Assembly: GCF_019399895.1 (NCBI RefSeq)
Contig: NC_091868.1
Coordinates: forward strand, 5,891,593 to 5,955,592
Origin: Cardiocondyla obscurior
Lineage: Eukaryota; Arthropoda; Insecta; Hymenoptera; Formicidae
Length of the DNA: 64,000 nt
Direction: 5' to 3'
This document shows, one piece after another, positions 42,101 through 53,989 of the stretch (positions are counted from its first letter, which is position 1; each line of letters starts with the position of its first letter). Position numbers and translations under genes: made by a program. The notes beneath the pieces were generated by a model. That model had not been told where the DNA came from. It worked only from the letters and a program-made list of their open reading frames with translations, and made no database searches.

Positions 42101-42260
42101 TATTAACATTAAATATCAAAAGCTAATTATTAAATTTAATATATGTAATATATAAATTTAATTTCTTTTTAATATTCTAATAAAAGTTTCTTTAAAATAT
42201 ATATGTACGTCTGTGTCACTCAAACTCATTCAATTAAAAAATTAACGTAGATTTAACTTA

Positions 42261-44363
42261 CTATAAAAGCATTGTCGTAGGATTTTCCATTAAATTTTTA
42301 AAGGCAGCTAACCACTGTGCACCTACTGCACCATCAACGGTACGATGATCGCAGCTGGCAGTTACAGACATATATTGAGCACTTGTAAAGCTATAAAATA
42401 TTGTACATTATTAATATTTGTAAACCAGATATTATCAAATTAAATTTAGAGAAATAAAATATTGCAATTTACCCATTTTCGTTTTTAGCAGGTATTAATC
42501 TAGTCTCTGTGCCACCTACAGCAAGAATGATAGATTGTGGAGGATTTATTATAGCTGAAAAATTTTTTATTCCAAACATGCCCAAATTGGACACAGTAAT
42601 GGTTCCTCCTTGAAATTCATGCGGTTTTAATTTGCCATCCCTCGCCTTTGTAGCCAACTCTTTCACGTCTTTGCTGATTTGAACAATACCCTTTGTGTCA
42701 GCACTAAACACTATGGGAGTAATTAGACCGTTATCAGTACTCACTGCTACACTAACGTCCACATTATTATATCTAGAAGAAAAAAAACAGTACATTATTT
42801 GAAATAATTTTTTTTTTTCTTGTAAATTGTATCAAATTATGTACTTACTGCCGAATTACATCTCCTAACCAGGCGCTGTTGCCCTCTGGTATTTTTTTAC
42901 TCGCCATTGCTACTCCTTTGATAATAATGTCATTTACGCTCAATTTTATCTTATCCTTTTCTAATAATTTATTAAACTGTTCTCGCATTGCCAATGCAGC
43001 GTCCATTTTTATGTCCACAGAAAGGTAATAATGTGGAATTGTTTGCTTGCTTTCCGATAGACGTTTGGCAATAACCGCGCGTATATTTGATACAGGAATA
43101 TCTACTCCTGCAGGTCCACCAGTTGCAGTTATTGATGGTTGTACTGCTGCGCCTTCCAAATCTTTAGATGTTACAGAGCCAAATAATCCTGTTCCCTTCA
43201 AACCCTATAAAGAATAAAAAATACAAATGTTAAATTAACAAATTATTCGTAGAAATATATATTTAGAATATTTTAAATATTCTTAATTTTAATTAATAAT
43301 AAAAATAAAATTGAAAGAATGGAGAAATAGAAAGGCAAATTGGCTCGTACTTGCCTCCATTCTTTCAATTTCATTTTTATATAATTCAGCAATCTTGCAG
43401 CACCTGTAAACTAAGGCCTCTCTCAGTTGCTAATTTTCTCGCTAATGGACTAGCATATATTCTTTCTTCAGACGATGATGTGATAGAAGGAACTTTCGTT
43501 GTAACTGGTGGAGTTGGGGCAGGTGGTGCTGCAGGTGATGACGGTGAAGTAGATACTGTCGGACTTGCTGGTGTAGGAGATTCAGCTACTGTATCATCTT
43601 TAAAGTCTTTGAACGCAGCTACATTAGATTCATCTTGTACAATAATGCACACCAGTTTGCCTATAGGTACATTTTTTGATCCTGCAGGTACTAATATCTT
43701 GGCTAGATAACCTTCCTCTGGAGTTTCAAATCCCATAGTAGCTTTATCCGTTTCAATTTCTGCTAGTAAATCGCCTTCATTCAACTTGTCACCTAATGGA
43801 TCAAATATAAAAAGTCCATGTTTCACAAACAATTTTTTACTTTTATAGAAATTAAAATCTATATCTGTTACATCATGATAATAATATATAACTTTACCTT
43901 CTTTTTTTTGCCAACTGATTATTGTTCCTGTTTCCATAGTGGGAGACAATGCTGGAAGCGGTACTTTGATATGATCGGGATAGTCGGCATAAAACCTGAG
44001 TTGCTGCTGCCATGGTATTGACACAAAACGCAAAGCACTGTGATGCTGAAGTCTTAAATTAATATATTACATTTTTTTTTTTTTTTGTACGTGATAAATT
44101 GTTATAAAAGTTTCAACAAAATTAATACTCCGATATTAATACTCCGAAACTAATGTAAAATAACCTTAAAGATAATTGCAAAATATGAAAGGATTTACGA
44201 AAAGATACGAATGTAGAAACAATTTTAAATGGTAGATGCAATACCTCTGCTGATATTTTCTGTGAAGACACCGGACAACTATAGATCTTGTGCTGGTTCG
44301 CACAGAACCACGGAGGATCGCGCGTGCCAATCCATTACGTATGCTCGACATGGTTCGTATCAT
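42261..44363 (-). CDS. DLAT: dihydrolipoamide acetyltransferase, E2 of pyruvate dehydrogenase
   Basis: E2 core enzyme of the mitochondrial pyruvate dehydrogenase complex: it passes the acetyl group from its lipoyl arm to CoA. Six exons join in frame: 44363-44245, 44052-43898, 43792-43404, 43204-42849, 42772-42473 and 42390-42261, giving 482 residues. Residues 1-60 are Arg/Ser-rich and free of acid near the start, as in a mitochondrial presequence. One lipoyl domain covers about 68-145, with the lipoyl lysine at K108 in ETDKAT. An Ala/Pro/Ser linker follows, then an E1/E3-binding domain at about 203-238 (YASPLARKLATERGLSLQ). The catalytic domain runs from about 255 to the end and carries SCDHRTVDG, with H455 and D459 as the expected active-site pair. 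Vertebrate E2 has two lipoyl domains; this has one. A second ATG four codons downstream (44351) is an equally good start. The intron at 43897-43793 is stop-free and 105 nt long. Confidence 0.95.
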
Positions 44364-45191
44364 ATCAGGACTCTCAACAGTATCACAGGCCGGTTTGGAA
44401 GCCTTTAAAGTCGAACAAATCGATACGATAAAGTTCACTGGTAACGCGATAATGACAAAATGCCAAATGTGCCGTCCGTCAACAAATTTAACGTACCGAG
44501 GAAAGAGACCAGATGACGGACGATTAAATGCCGAGAGGTCGTCGACAAGGTCACGTGATCTCAAGTATTGAGTACGTTCAGGAGACTCGAGGTACGTTCC
44601 TTTTTTGCTGACGAGAGAATAAATTTAGAGCGGACGAGTTTTCATTCGGTTCGCGCAGAAATATATTCGGAGTACTTTTTCACGCCGTTAGCCAGCAACT
44701 ATGATTAGCTAACCTAATAACTACGATAATATAAATGGTAATTTAATCATGCACTCACAGGTGATTGAGAAATTCGAACAAATTGATATAAATCCGTCGA
44801 TACCTGGGTTACGCGGTACAGAGCAGCATCATTCCAAAAAACGGTGAATTTGAAATGTAACAAATCTAAAAGACAACTTTTTTTAATTAATTTAATTAGT
44901 TTTCTACCTAAAAAAAAATCGTGTTGGTTCGTTAATCGGCTTAGATAGTAGTACAAGTAGTAGAGTTTTAATTAAAATTAGAAAAAGTAAATTAAGAACT
45001 GAAGGCACACGTGTTACAACATATATTTTCTGATAGCTTGTATCCCTGAGGTATATCGTGGCCTACGATATTACTCTCTTATACAATTTATAATTTTATA
45101 TAAAATAAATAATATACATTATTTGATACATACAATGAAAGATTGATTTATTATATTACAACTATTATTAACAACTAGTGATTTGTAAGCA
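44364..45191. promoter_or_regulatory. DLAT upstream region and end of the ninein-like gene
   Basis: This gap separates the DLAT start from the end of the next minus-strand gene, so it must hold the DLAT promoter and the neighbour's short 3' UTR. A 23-nt word at 45034-45056, with core TATCCCTGAGGTATA, has a near match in the ninein/VPS41 promoter gap at 49524-49547. No TATA box is evident at a position I can tie to a start. Confidence 0.4.
45147..45152 (-). terminator. poly(A) signal of the ninein-like gene
   Basis: AATAAA on the minus strand, about 40 nt past the stop codon at 45192. It implies a very short 3' UTR. Confidence 0.6.
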
Positions 45192-48100
45192 TCACATCGA
45201 AGTCGAGCCTACATCAAGACCAGTTAAAATGAGGCATTGGTCTTGTAAATGTTTTATATGTGACGTCAGGCATGCATTTTCTATATATAAATCCTTTACC
45301 AGAATATCAGCGCTTGCTAATTTATCAGCCTATTAAAAAAAAAAAATTATTACAATATAAACTGTTACATTTTATTACATCTATTATATTAAAAAAAATA
45401 TATATATACATAAACGTTTGTATCGTACCTGATCGACAGTTGTTTGAACTTGTATGTGAAGTCTTTCGTGAGTATCACGTAGAAGGCACTGTAATTCACA
45501 AACTTCCACCTGGTGCTGCATCATGATACCTAATAATAGCAGATTATATATTATATTATTATTTATTTTTAGTAATTTATTTTATTATAAATAGTACTAA
45601 AACATAAAATCATAAAATAAAAGAACCTTACGTTGCAACAATTTTTCGATGTACTGCCGTTGCTGTTTAATATAACGTTGCAAATGCCGTTTCTTGCGTT
45701 CTTGAGTATATAGTTTCATTTTTAAGTTTTGAAAAATATTTAGATCGACGCAACCAACTTGCTGCTGACTATTGCTCGGCGAACGTGTACAGTTAGTTTC
45801 TTTTATTACATCATATATTGATTTAAATTCTGACTCGCCTTCCTTATCTCTGTCTGCTACCGCAAACGCAGTTTTAACAGCAGCAGTGGCAGCATGCGGA
45901 TTATTGTGACATATCTTTTGATCCTGATTTACACCTCTTATTACTTTCATAGAACATTCAGTATGCCTTGTATTGTACAGATTATGACCATCAACGTGAT
46001 CGTTTTGTTTCAACAATTTGTCGAGATTATTAGATAACGGATATTTTGCCGAGGTGTGACACATTTGATTATTTGTGTCACGTAAATCAGTATTTACGAA
46101 CGTTTCACTTGTTGATAAAATACTAGACATACTGGAGGATTTGCAGCGCGACGAATCCGAAAAAGTGATTGAAGAAGCTTCGTCTGGTACTTGTACGTAG
46201 GAATCATTTGTAATCGGTTGCTCTATCAGCTTTAACTTTTCACGGAGGTCTTCAATTTCTAAACTTTTACGAGAGATATCGTCTGAAGTTTTTATTTTCC
46301 ATTTCTCGAATTCCTCCTCGAGCTCTATATACTGAAACATTAAAGAGGGATAAAATATTTTTATTAATAAAACTATGCGTGTATTCATATGCACATTTCC
46401 GAGACACGTGTGGCAAAAAGGTTCAAAATTAAAAAAAGAAATATAAAATTGTGCAATTTTGTCTTATCTTACCTGTTGTTCCAAGTTAAATTTTTCTTCG
46501 ATAGGCGACAATCGTCCGTTGCTTTTTGATTTATCCGAAGGACTAATTAATTCTTCGTATTCTGTAATTTTATTAATGAGCTCAGCAAGTTTGTCGTCAC
46601 TGACTTTTTGTTCCTGTTCAAAGAGCTGTCTCTCTTCTTCTAATTTAGCAGTCCAATAATCCTCACATTCTTCGTATTCCGCTTTTAATAGATCTAAACT
46701 TCGCTCGAGTTCTTGACAACGTTCGGACAATTGCTTCTTCTCGGTTTCTAACAATTCCACGTTTGCCGTCATGAATTTTGAAGCATTTTCAACTTCAGTA
46801 ACGTGTCCCTCTTTATTCGCTTTGCACTGATCCAAGGAATGTTCTTCTTTTCGCGGTGGATAATCTCTAAGACTCGTTGCTTTAATTTGCGTTAAATTTT
46901 TAGCATCCTGACTGTCAAAATTATCCAAATCTCCCACGCTACTCGACATTGTCGTACGTTTTATAGAAGGTGGTTTCGGCATTTTCGAAATTACTAAATC
47001 TCGTAAGGATTCGTTAGCTCGTTCCTCACATTCTATTTCAAGTTCAGACGCTATACTTTTCCCGAAATCTCGTACGGTAGGATAACGTAACGCATTGTTT
47101 GATCGAAGGCCAGTGATCAATCTCGATACGTCGTCTCTCAGGGCACACTTTTCCGGTAAGCATTTTACACTGGGCGATAATACATTTTCCAGATCTTTTA
47201 CAATTATGTCCCTGAACATCTTGTACGTTTCTACAGTTCCATCGGAGCTAGATACGTCGGACTGACTTTCGCCATTTACTGCCGACATACCAAAATCATA
47301 CGATGCTCTCTCATTGATCTGTCGTTGCATCTGGAATTCTTGTACCGTGTGGCAAGAGTTTCCACTTTGATGATCTTTATCGAGTTGTAAATCATATGCC
47401 AAAGACGACGGCAGCATCTCCTCGTATCTTGTATCTTTGCCGTAACATTTTAGGCTTTCCAATTCCGCGCCAAGTTCGTCGTTTTGATCTCGCAGAAGGG
47501 TCACTTCAGACTGCAACTGTTTAATGCGATCGATAAAAAAATTAACTTGTTCTTGTTGTTTCGCTTCTATGCTTTGTATCTCATCATGTTCCGCGTCCAA
47601 TGCTTTTATTTGAGCTAATAGATCGTTATTAGACTGCTGCAACTTTTCAATCTGACTAAGAAACGTTTTATTTTCCGCTTCGAGCATTTGATTCTCTTGC
47701 AAAATGTCCACGACTTTATTTCTCATATCGTGATTTTCCTTCTGCAGCGTCTGCAGTTGATCATCTTTTGACTTTAGAGCTGCAGCATCCATCTCTCGTT
47801 CGATACTGAACTGATCCGACAGTTCTTTAGCGATCTCGGCGCAACGTTGCTCGCTGTGTCTCTGTAGATCCTTTTTCGTTTTTTCCACTTGAACGTGATA
47901 CTCGTCGTTCTCTTGCGCCAATTGATTCGCCCGTTCGTTAGCTTCCAACATGTCAATTCGCATCTTCTCCTTTTCCACCTTCAGATTGTCTATTACGGCA
48001 GTTAAATTGCGTTGTTCATCCTGATAGACAATCATCATTTCCCGTAATAGCCGAATATTACTTTCAATCGTACTATTGTCGAACGATTCGTTCAAACTCT

Positions 48101-48950
48101 TGAGTTCGTCGCAAATGACATTTGCTATTTCGGCAAGACTGGTATCCAGAGTATCGAGATTTTCACTTGACGACAGAGCGGTTGCATTAGAAACGTCCGT
48201 AGCCTTCTTCTCTTCTGCTTCATCCGAATCCCTGTTCGTCTGCATCGGGTGAATTTCACAAGACACGCGTGTGCTAAAACCTAACGTATTTACATCACAG
48301 CTCACAATACTATTTCGAGAGAGCGCAATGTCCTCTCGTAAAATCTTTATGCATTTTCTTTTCTGAAATACAATTACAAATTCATCGAAGCTTATCAACC
48401 CGTCGCAATCGTGATCGAGATTTTCAAAAATAGATTGCGCTATGTGCTTCGGTAATTCCGGAATTTCCAAGCAGCTCGATATAAAGTGCATCGTTTCAGA
48501 ATCTGCATTTCCTCTTAAATGAACCTTAACTCTCTCCCATAGATTTGTTAATTTATTCTCGTCCATTGTAACGTTAGCTCTCATATCGCGAAGAGAGACT
48601 TTCGAAGCGCTAGTGACCAAAGGTAAAGCTTGATCTTTCTCAATATCAGGCTCGCATATGTTTAAACTATGATACGGCTGTACAATATGCTGCTTATCAA
48701 TTAACGATCCTTGAAACTTCCTCAACAAAAGTAATAAACCATCTCGGAATTCCTGAAAGGTTATCGTTCGCTTATTCGACTGGTGTTGGAAAATACACAA
48801 TTTTAATTCGTCAACCAATTCGTCGAGATGCAATTTCGCACAAATGGAAGAGAGATCGTTCTCGTCGAGTTCATCCTTTCCTTTTGTCAAACAGCTTTCA
48901 AACACAGCAAAAAGCTGCTGCTCGTAAAGATCGCTGTTGTGTTCAGCCAT
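45192..48950 (-). CDS. ninein / Bsg25D-like centrosomal coiled-coil protein
   Basis: Predicted centrosome or microtubule-anchoring scaffold of the ninein family. Four exons join in frame: 48950-46473, 46331-45632, 45529-45429 and 45329-45192, giving 1138 residues. The N-terminus has two degenerate EF-hand-like helix pairs (about 10-80) and one complete calcium loop at 179-190, with D179, D181, D183, G184, I186 and E190 in canonical places (DHDCDGLISFDE). Long heptad-rich coiled coil covers about 290-500, with more at about 735-860 and at the C-terminus. The last exon contains KDLYIENACL, which resembles the conserved ninein/NINL tail. The ATG at 48950 is the first in frame. A 5' UTR exon begins at 49004 after TTATTCTTTGCAG and carries a four-codon upstream ORF (MYRL). 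Family membership is inferred from the N-terminal EF-hands, the length and the tail; the middle is generic coiled coil. Confidence 0.82.
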
Positions 48951-49927
48951 ACCTCTCGCGCATAGTTTTCAGGTTAATTAACGACGATGCTACAGGCGAT
49001 ACATCTGCAAAGAATAATAACTATTCGGCATAATATATTTAATTACAGTTTTATAAATAGCTTCGTATATAAATATAGACGTATTTTGCAATATGTACAA
49101 AAAGATATATCCTTTTAAATAATTGTCTTATGGGCTGATAAAAATCGTTAGGTTGTACACCAAATAATTACTTTTTTCGTGTACGTATATGTATATATAT
49201 ATATATATATCATAACTCGTAGTTTAAATTGTAAAGACAAAATAAAAATTGCCAAGCGAAACGCACAAAAGATTTACAAGACGTCAGTTACTTTATAAAA
49301 CATCGTTATAACCTGACCTACCAATTCCATTTGAGTTGCAGCACATATCTGTGTATCTTGTATTACATTTGCTAGATTATATTTTACGACGCTGAGCAAG
49401 TTCACAGATTAATAAAATTTTTAACGAAAGTTTAAACGATCTTATTTGAACAGCACATTTTAATATTTGACACGAAATTCTTGACATGAATTCGTGTTGG
49501 TCAACAAGACTGAAAAAGTTCGTTAGTTTATATCCCCTAAGGTATACCAATTGTAGGCTCGGCCGAATGCAACGGGTTCGGTTAAAGAGAATAAACTAAC
49601 CAAGTTCTTGAATTCTTCACAATTTCTTTGTATAAACAGGTGCAGACAATCTTGATTATACGATGGCAATTATACAATATTAAAGTGTAGTGTTTTGTGA
49701 TAAAACTATTTTTTTTTTTGCAAAATGTCGAAGAAATTTATAGCACATATACGGTTTTTTATTTCTTTTCGAAGCATATTGTTATCATGGGATCTACTTA
49801 ACCTAATCTATTTTAACTACGAATATTGTTTTATTTAACTTTTAATTCGACTTATTCTCACGTAACTCTGAAAAATTTTGAGAATACTATTCGACTCGTT
49901 GTATCTACAAAAAATCAACCCGAAGAA
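48951..49927. promoter_or_regulatory. head-to-head promoter gap between the ninein-like gene and VPS41
   Basis: This 977-bp gap must carry both divergent promoters. It includes the minus-strand 5' UTR exon start at 49004, an (AT)n run at 49192-49210, and an inverted pair GTTAGTTTAT (49522-49531) and ATAAACTAAC (49591-49600). The first arm lies within a 24-nt word that is nearly repeated upstream of DLAT. Transcription starts cannot be fixed from sequence alone. Confidence 0.5.
49192..49210. repeat. (AT)n microsatellite
   Basis: A pure alternating AT run of 19 nt in the divergent promoter gap. Confidence 0.9.
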
Positions 49928-52900
49928 ATGGAATCTACATCTACTAAAGTAAAGTATTATTGTGTTATACTGATTCTTTGTTTAAATTTTTATATTATTT
50001 ATAATCGCATAATGTTAAATATTTATGTTTTTATCTTTACTAATAATAATTAAAATACATTTTCTAACTAGTTGATAGGTTTTATCAAAGTATACATATA
50101 ATTGTAGGATGAACAAACTAATCAGGAAGATACAGATTCTTCAGAAATGGATGAAATAGAACCTAGACTAAAGTATGTGAGGATACGGAATGATTTAGAA
50201 TATATTTTGCAAAATGATGCAGCTAGCTGTATTGCTGTACATCCAAAGGTAATAATTATAAAAAAATATAATATATTTTTTATGAGGAATCAACCATTAC
50301 TTAAAAAAATTTACAGTGATTACTGTTTTTAGCATACTGTACATTTTATTGCTGTGTATTGCTAAATAATTTTTAAAACTACTTTTATTTTTATTTTCTA
50401 GTTTCTTTGTCTGGGGTCACACTGGGGAATGATCCATCTATTAGATCATCAAGGAAACAACATTAAATCTAAAACATTACAAGCACACACAGTTGCAGTC
50501 AATCAAATATCTATAGACTATAATGGAGATTATATTGCCTCTTGTAGCGACGATGGAAACGTTTTTATTTATGGATTGTACAGTGTGGAAAATAATCACA
50601 ATATGAATATGGGCAGATTAGTAAAAAGTATAGCAATTGATCCAAATTATAAAAATGGCAATGGTAGAAGATTTATTACAGGTTTAGCATTTTAAATTTT
50701 AATTTCATCTTTATTAAAGTTTATAAGTGATAAAACTAATTTGTGAATATTTATTTTAGCTTTTTATTAATACAAGTTTATGATATATCCACAGGCGATG
50801 ACAAGTTAGTTCTTTATGAAAAGACTTTTCTGGCTAGGATGAAGCCAACAGTGCTCTGTGAAGCCGAAGGCGGGGTCAAATCTGTTTCGTGGTCCAGTCA
50901 TTTTGTTGCCTGGGCTTCTGACACTGGTGTGAGAGTTTATGATCTTGACGCGAGATGTTCACTAGGACTCATTAAATGGTCCCACACCACAGGGTATATA
51001 CTTTATCTCATTTTTATTTAATCACATTTTTATACAGAATTACGAATTTTATGTATAATTTTATGCAGGGTATCACCAGATCATTACCGATGCAATTTGC
51101 AGTGGTCAGACGACAAAACACTATTAATTGGCTGGGTGGATATCGTGCGTATTTGCCATATTAGGAAACGTACCATGCAAGAAATGGTTAATCGAGATTT
51201 ACCCGAATATGTAGTTGATCCAGGTAATTAATAAAATTTTTTTCTTTTTTTATTTTAATATATAAATGTTAGGAAATGTTAAGTTGGGATAAAAATTTAA
51301 AAATAAAATTACCAAAGATATGAATTGTTTGAAATAAAAATATAAAATGTAGATACTATTTATATAAATTTGTATTATGTAATTATAAGATATGCAAAAG
51401 TGAAAATTATTTAAGCAGTTTTGTTCTATTTTTTAGTGTCAACATTTCAAGTAGATTTTTATATATCTGGTATAGCACCATTGAAAAATCAGTTAGTATT
51501 ATTAGGATGCCTGAAAGAATTGGATGAAGATGGAAAAAATCAACGCCCAACTCTACACGTGGTTGAACCTAAATGTCACGACTTCTCAATAATATGTTCA
51601 AATTCGCTTACTCTACGGGGTTATAAAGAATACAGTTGCAATGATTACCATTTAGATTGCTTAAAGGAAGAAAATAGGTAAATTATAAAATTAATATTGA
51701 AATTAAATGAAAAATGGGATTAATTCGCTCTAAACTTCTTTTTTTTTTATTATAAACGGAAAAGTATACAGTATGTTTTTATATAATTATTTAATTTATA
51801 AAAAATTATTTGCAGATATTTTATCGTAAGTCCAAAGGATATCGTAGTAGCCAGTTTATATAATACAGACGACAGAATTGAATGGCTGTTAAATCATGGA
51901 AAATTTGAGCAAGCTTTGGAAGCTGTAACAACAAATAATGGCAAAGATTGCAAAAGGCATACTGTATTAGATATAGGGCGTATTTATTTGGATCATTTGT
52001 TAACATGCGAAAAATATGACGAAGCTGGAAAACTTTGCCTTAAAGTTTTAGGACGGAATAAAAAATTATGGGAGGAAGAGGTAAGTGATACCGTTAATGC
52101 CTGTATAATAATTGCGCTTTGATATGAATGTAAACCGTTGTTTTTTTCGAGGTAGGTTTATAAATTCGCCAGAGTGCATCAGCTTCGTTCGATTTCATCT
52201 TACTTACCACGGGGTGATGTTATTCTCGATCCACTAATTTACGAAATGGTGTTATATGAATATTTAAAAATGGACCCCGACGGTTTTTTACAACTGGTCA
52301 AAGAATGGTCTCCGAATTTGTATACAGTAGCAGCGGTAGTCAATGGCGTACTGGCGCATTTACTGGTGCACAATCAACGGCAGAACGTGTTATTAGAAGC
52401 GTTAGCCATTTTATACATTCACGATGGGAAATACGACAAAGCGCTCGCTATGTATTTGAAACTACGGCACAAGGATGTCTTCCACTTGATTCAAAAATAT
52501 CAGTTGTATAATGCTGTATATGACATGATTGAAGGTCTGATGGATCTAGATACGGAACGTGCAATACAATTTTTTCTGGAGAAGGACAAAGTGCCGTCTG
52601 ACGTAGTTGTACAAAAATTGCAACATAATCATCGTTACTTATATTTGGTAATAAATCAGTATATAAATTAATGAAATAAATTTATATATTTATATAAGAA
52701 ATATATCTATGTATATTTATAAGAAACATGTGATCTTAGTTCAACTGCAACTAACAATTTTTTTTTTAATATTAGAAATATAAAATTTTAGTTTTACGTA
52801 AAGATTTGATTGTATAATTTTGTTCCTTTTTAGTATCTAGATGCATTAGATAAAAGGGATACGAAGGATTCGAAAGGCAAGTACCATGGGCTTTTGGTAC

Positions 52901-53956
52901 GATTGTATGCCGATTATTCGAGAGACAAATTATTACCGCTTTTACGTCGTTCCGATAATTATCCGATACAGCAGGCTCTGGATATTTGTACCCAACGTCA
53001 ATTTTATCCGGAGATGGTGTATCTACTGGGCAGAATCGGAAACACTTCGGAAGCGTTAGCGCTTATGACAAGAGAGCTCAACGATATGGAAAGTGCAATA
53101 GCGTTTTGTCAAGAACACGACGATGAAGAATTGTGGAATGATTTAATTAATTACTCGCTTGACAAACCCGGTACGAATCAAATTATGTTTTTGAAAAATT
53201 GATACTTGAACTTAAAAATTAATTTAAATAAAATTTAACTTGAGTAATAATTTTTATTTTTCAGCCGCTATTACGTTTCTCCTTCAAAAAATTGGTACCT
53301 ATGTTGATCCTAGACTTATGGTGCAAATGATAGAACCTACTTTGGAAATTCCAGGGTTAAAGAAAGCGTTGGTTAAAATGATGTGCGATTATAATCTGCA
53401 GGTGTCTGTGCAAGAAGGTTGTAAGAAAATACTGTCTAACGATTATTTTAATCTCCACGAACGACTCGTCCATTGTCATCAAAAGGGCATATTTATCGAT
53501 GGTATGCAGCTTTATAATTTTATATTAAAAAAATTATTACATACATTTTGCTAAATTTTTTATATAGACAAAAAAAATGGATTTGAGAACAATTCTTTAT
53601 AATACAAAATTATCATAAACATTTTTTTTTAAGATGATCAAATGTGTGGAGCCTGCCATAGGAAGATAATCATAAGAGGTATTTATAAATAATAAATTTT
53701 TTAATTTGTCTCAATTTCGATATTATTATAATCAGTCATAAATGTATTTTTTCAGAGCCGCGGAATATGGTTATATTTTATTGTAAACATTGTTTTCACG
53801 AGGATTGTCTACCTAATTTCGATTTGGTTGTACGTATAACATTTCTTACATAATAGTTTATTTTATTATCGACAAATAATTAAAATATATTTTACTTTTT
53901 AGGAAAATTGTGTGATATGCAATTCACAAAGAGAAACGATACCTGGCAGAAAATAA
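49928..53956 (+). CDS. VPS41: VPS41, HOPS complex subunit
   Basis: HOPS subunit that tethers late endosomes, lysosomes and AP-3-type vesicles before fusion. Thirteen exons join in frame: 49928-49948, 50108-50248, 50402-50681, 50795-50993, 51069-51223, 51437-51677, 51816-52080, 52156-52647, 52834-53170, 53265-53501, 53634-53678, 53756-53829 and 53903-53956. They give 846 residues, close to the usual 850 or so. An acidic N-terminus leads to DAASCIAVHPKFLCLGSHWG, the start of a WD40-type propeller (about 40-345). The clathrin-repeat helical region follows, with SYLPRGDVILDPLIYEMVL and LRHKDVFHLIQKY, which match the family closely. A C-terminal RING-like zinc domain lies at about 791-835 (CGACHRK, YCKHCFHEDC, CVIC). 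The first coding exon supplies only seven residues; ATG 49928 is the first in frame. The donor after 53829 could be replaced by one three bases earlier. Confidence 0.95.
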
Positions 53957-53983
53957 AATTATGCCATAACTTTTTTTTTCTTT

Positions 53984-53989
53984 AATAAA
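53984..53989 (+). terminator. poly(A) signal of VPS41
   Basis: AATAAA lies 28 nt after the stop codon, in a T-rich context. Confidence 0.6.

Larger units (their letters stand above)
26490..42260. other. non-coding stretch up to DLAT
   Basis: No gene could be supported. Open frames up to 157 codons (38374-38847) occur in CpG-rich patches and have no recognisable domain. Local items are a second copy of the GC hairpin element (36061-36110), the 16-bp palindrome at 32356-32371, T tracts near 29148 and 36485, and a short CGCGTGT-GAA-ACACGCG hairpin near 39.3 kb. The AT-rich last 2 kb (40.4-42.2 kb) probably includes the DLAT 3' UTR, but I could not fix a poly(A) site. Confidence 0.5.

Noticed and set aside
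43351..43710. 119-codon plus frame antisense to DLAT
   Set aside because: It is the mirror of the Ala/Pro/Ser linker and lipoyl exon; low-complexity Gly/Ala/Val content is an antisense artefact.
43386..44033. Continuous 215-codon minus frame covering the DLAT lipoyl region
   Set aside because: It reads through a GT/AG intron (43897-43793) and past the true donor after 43404; the spliced form matches the E2 family, the continuous one does not.
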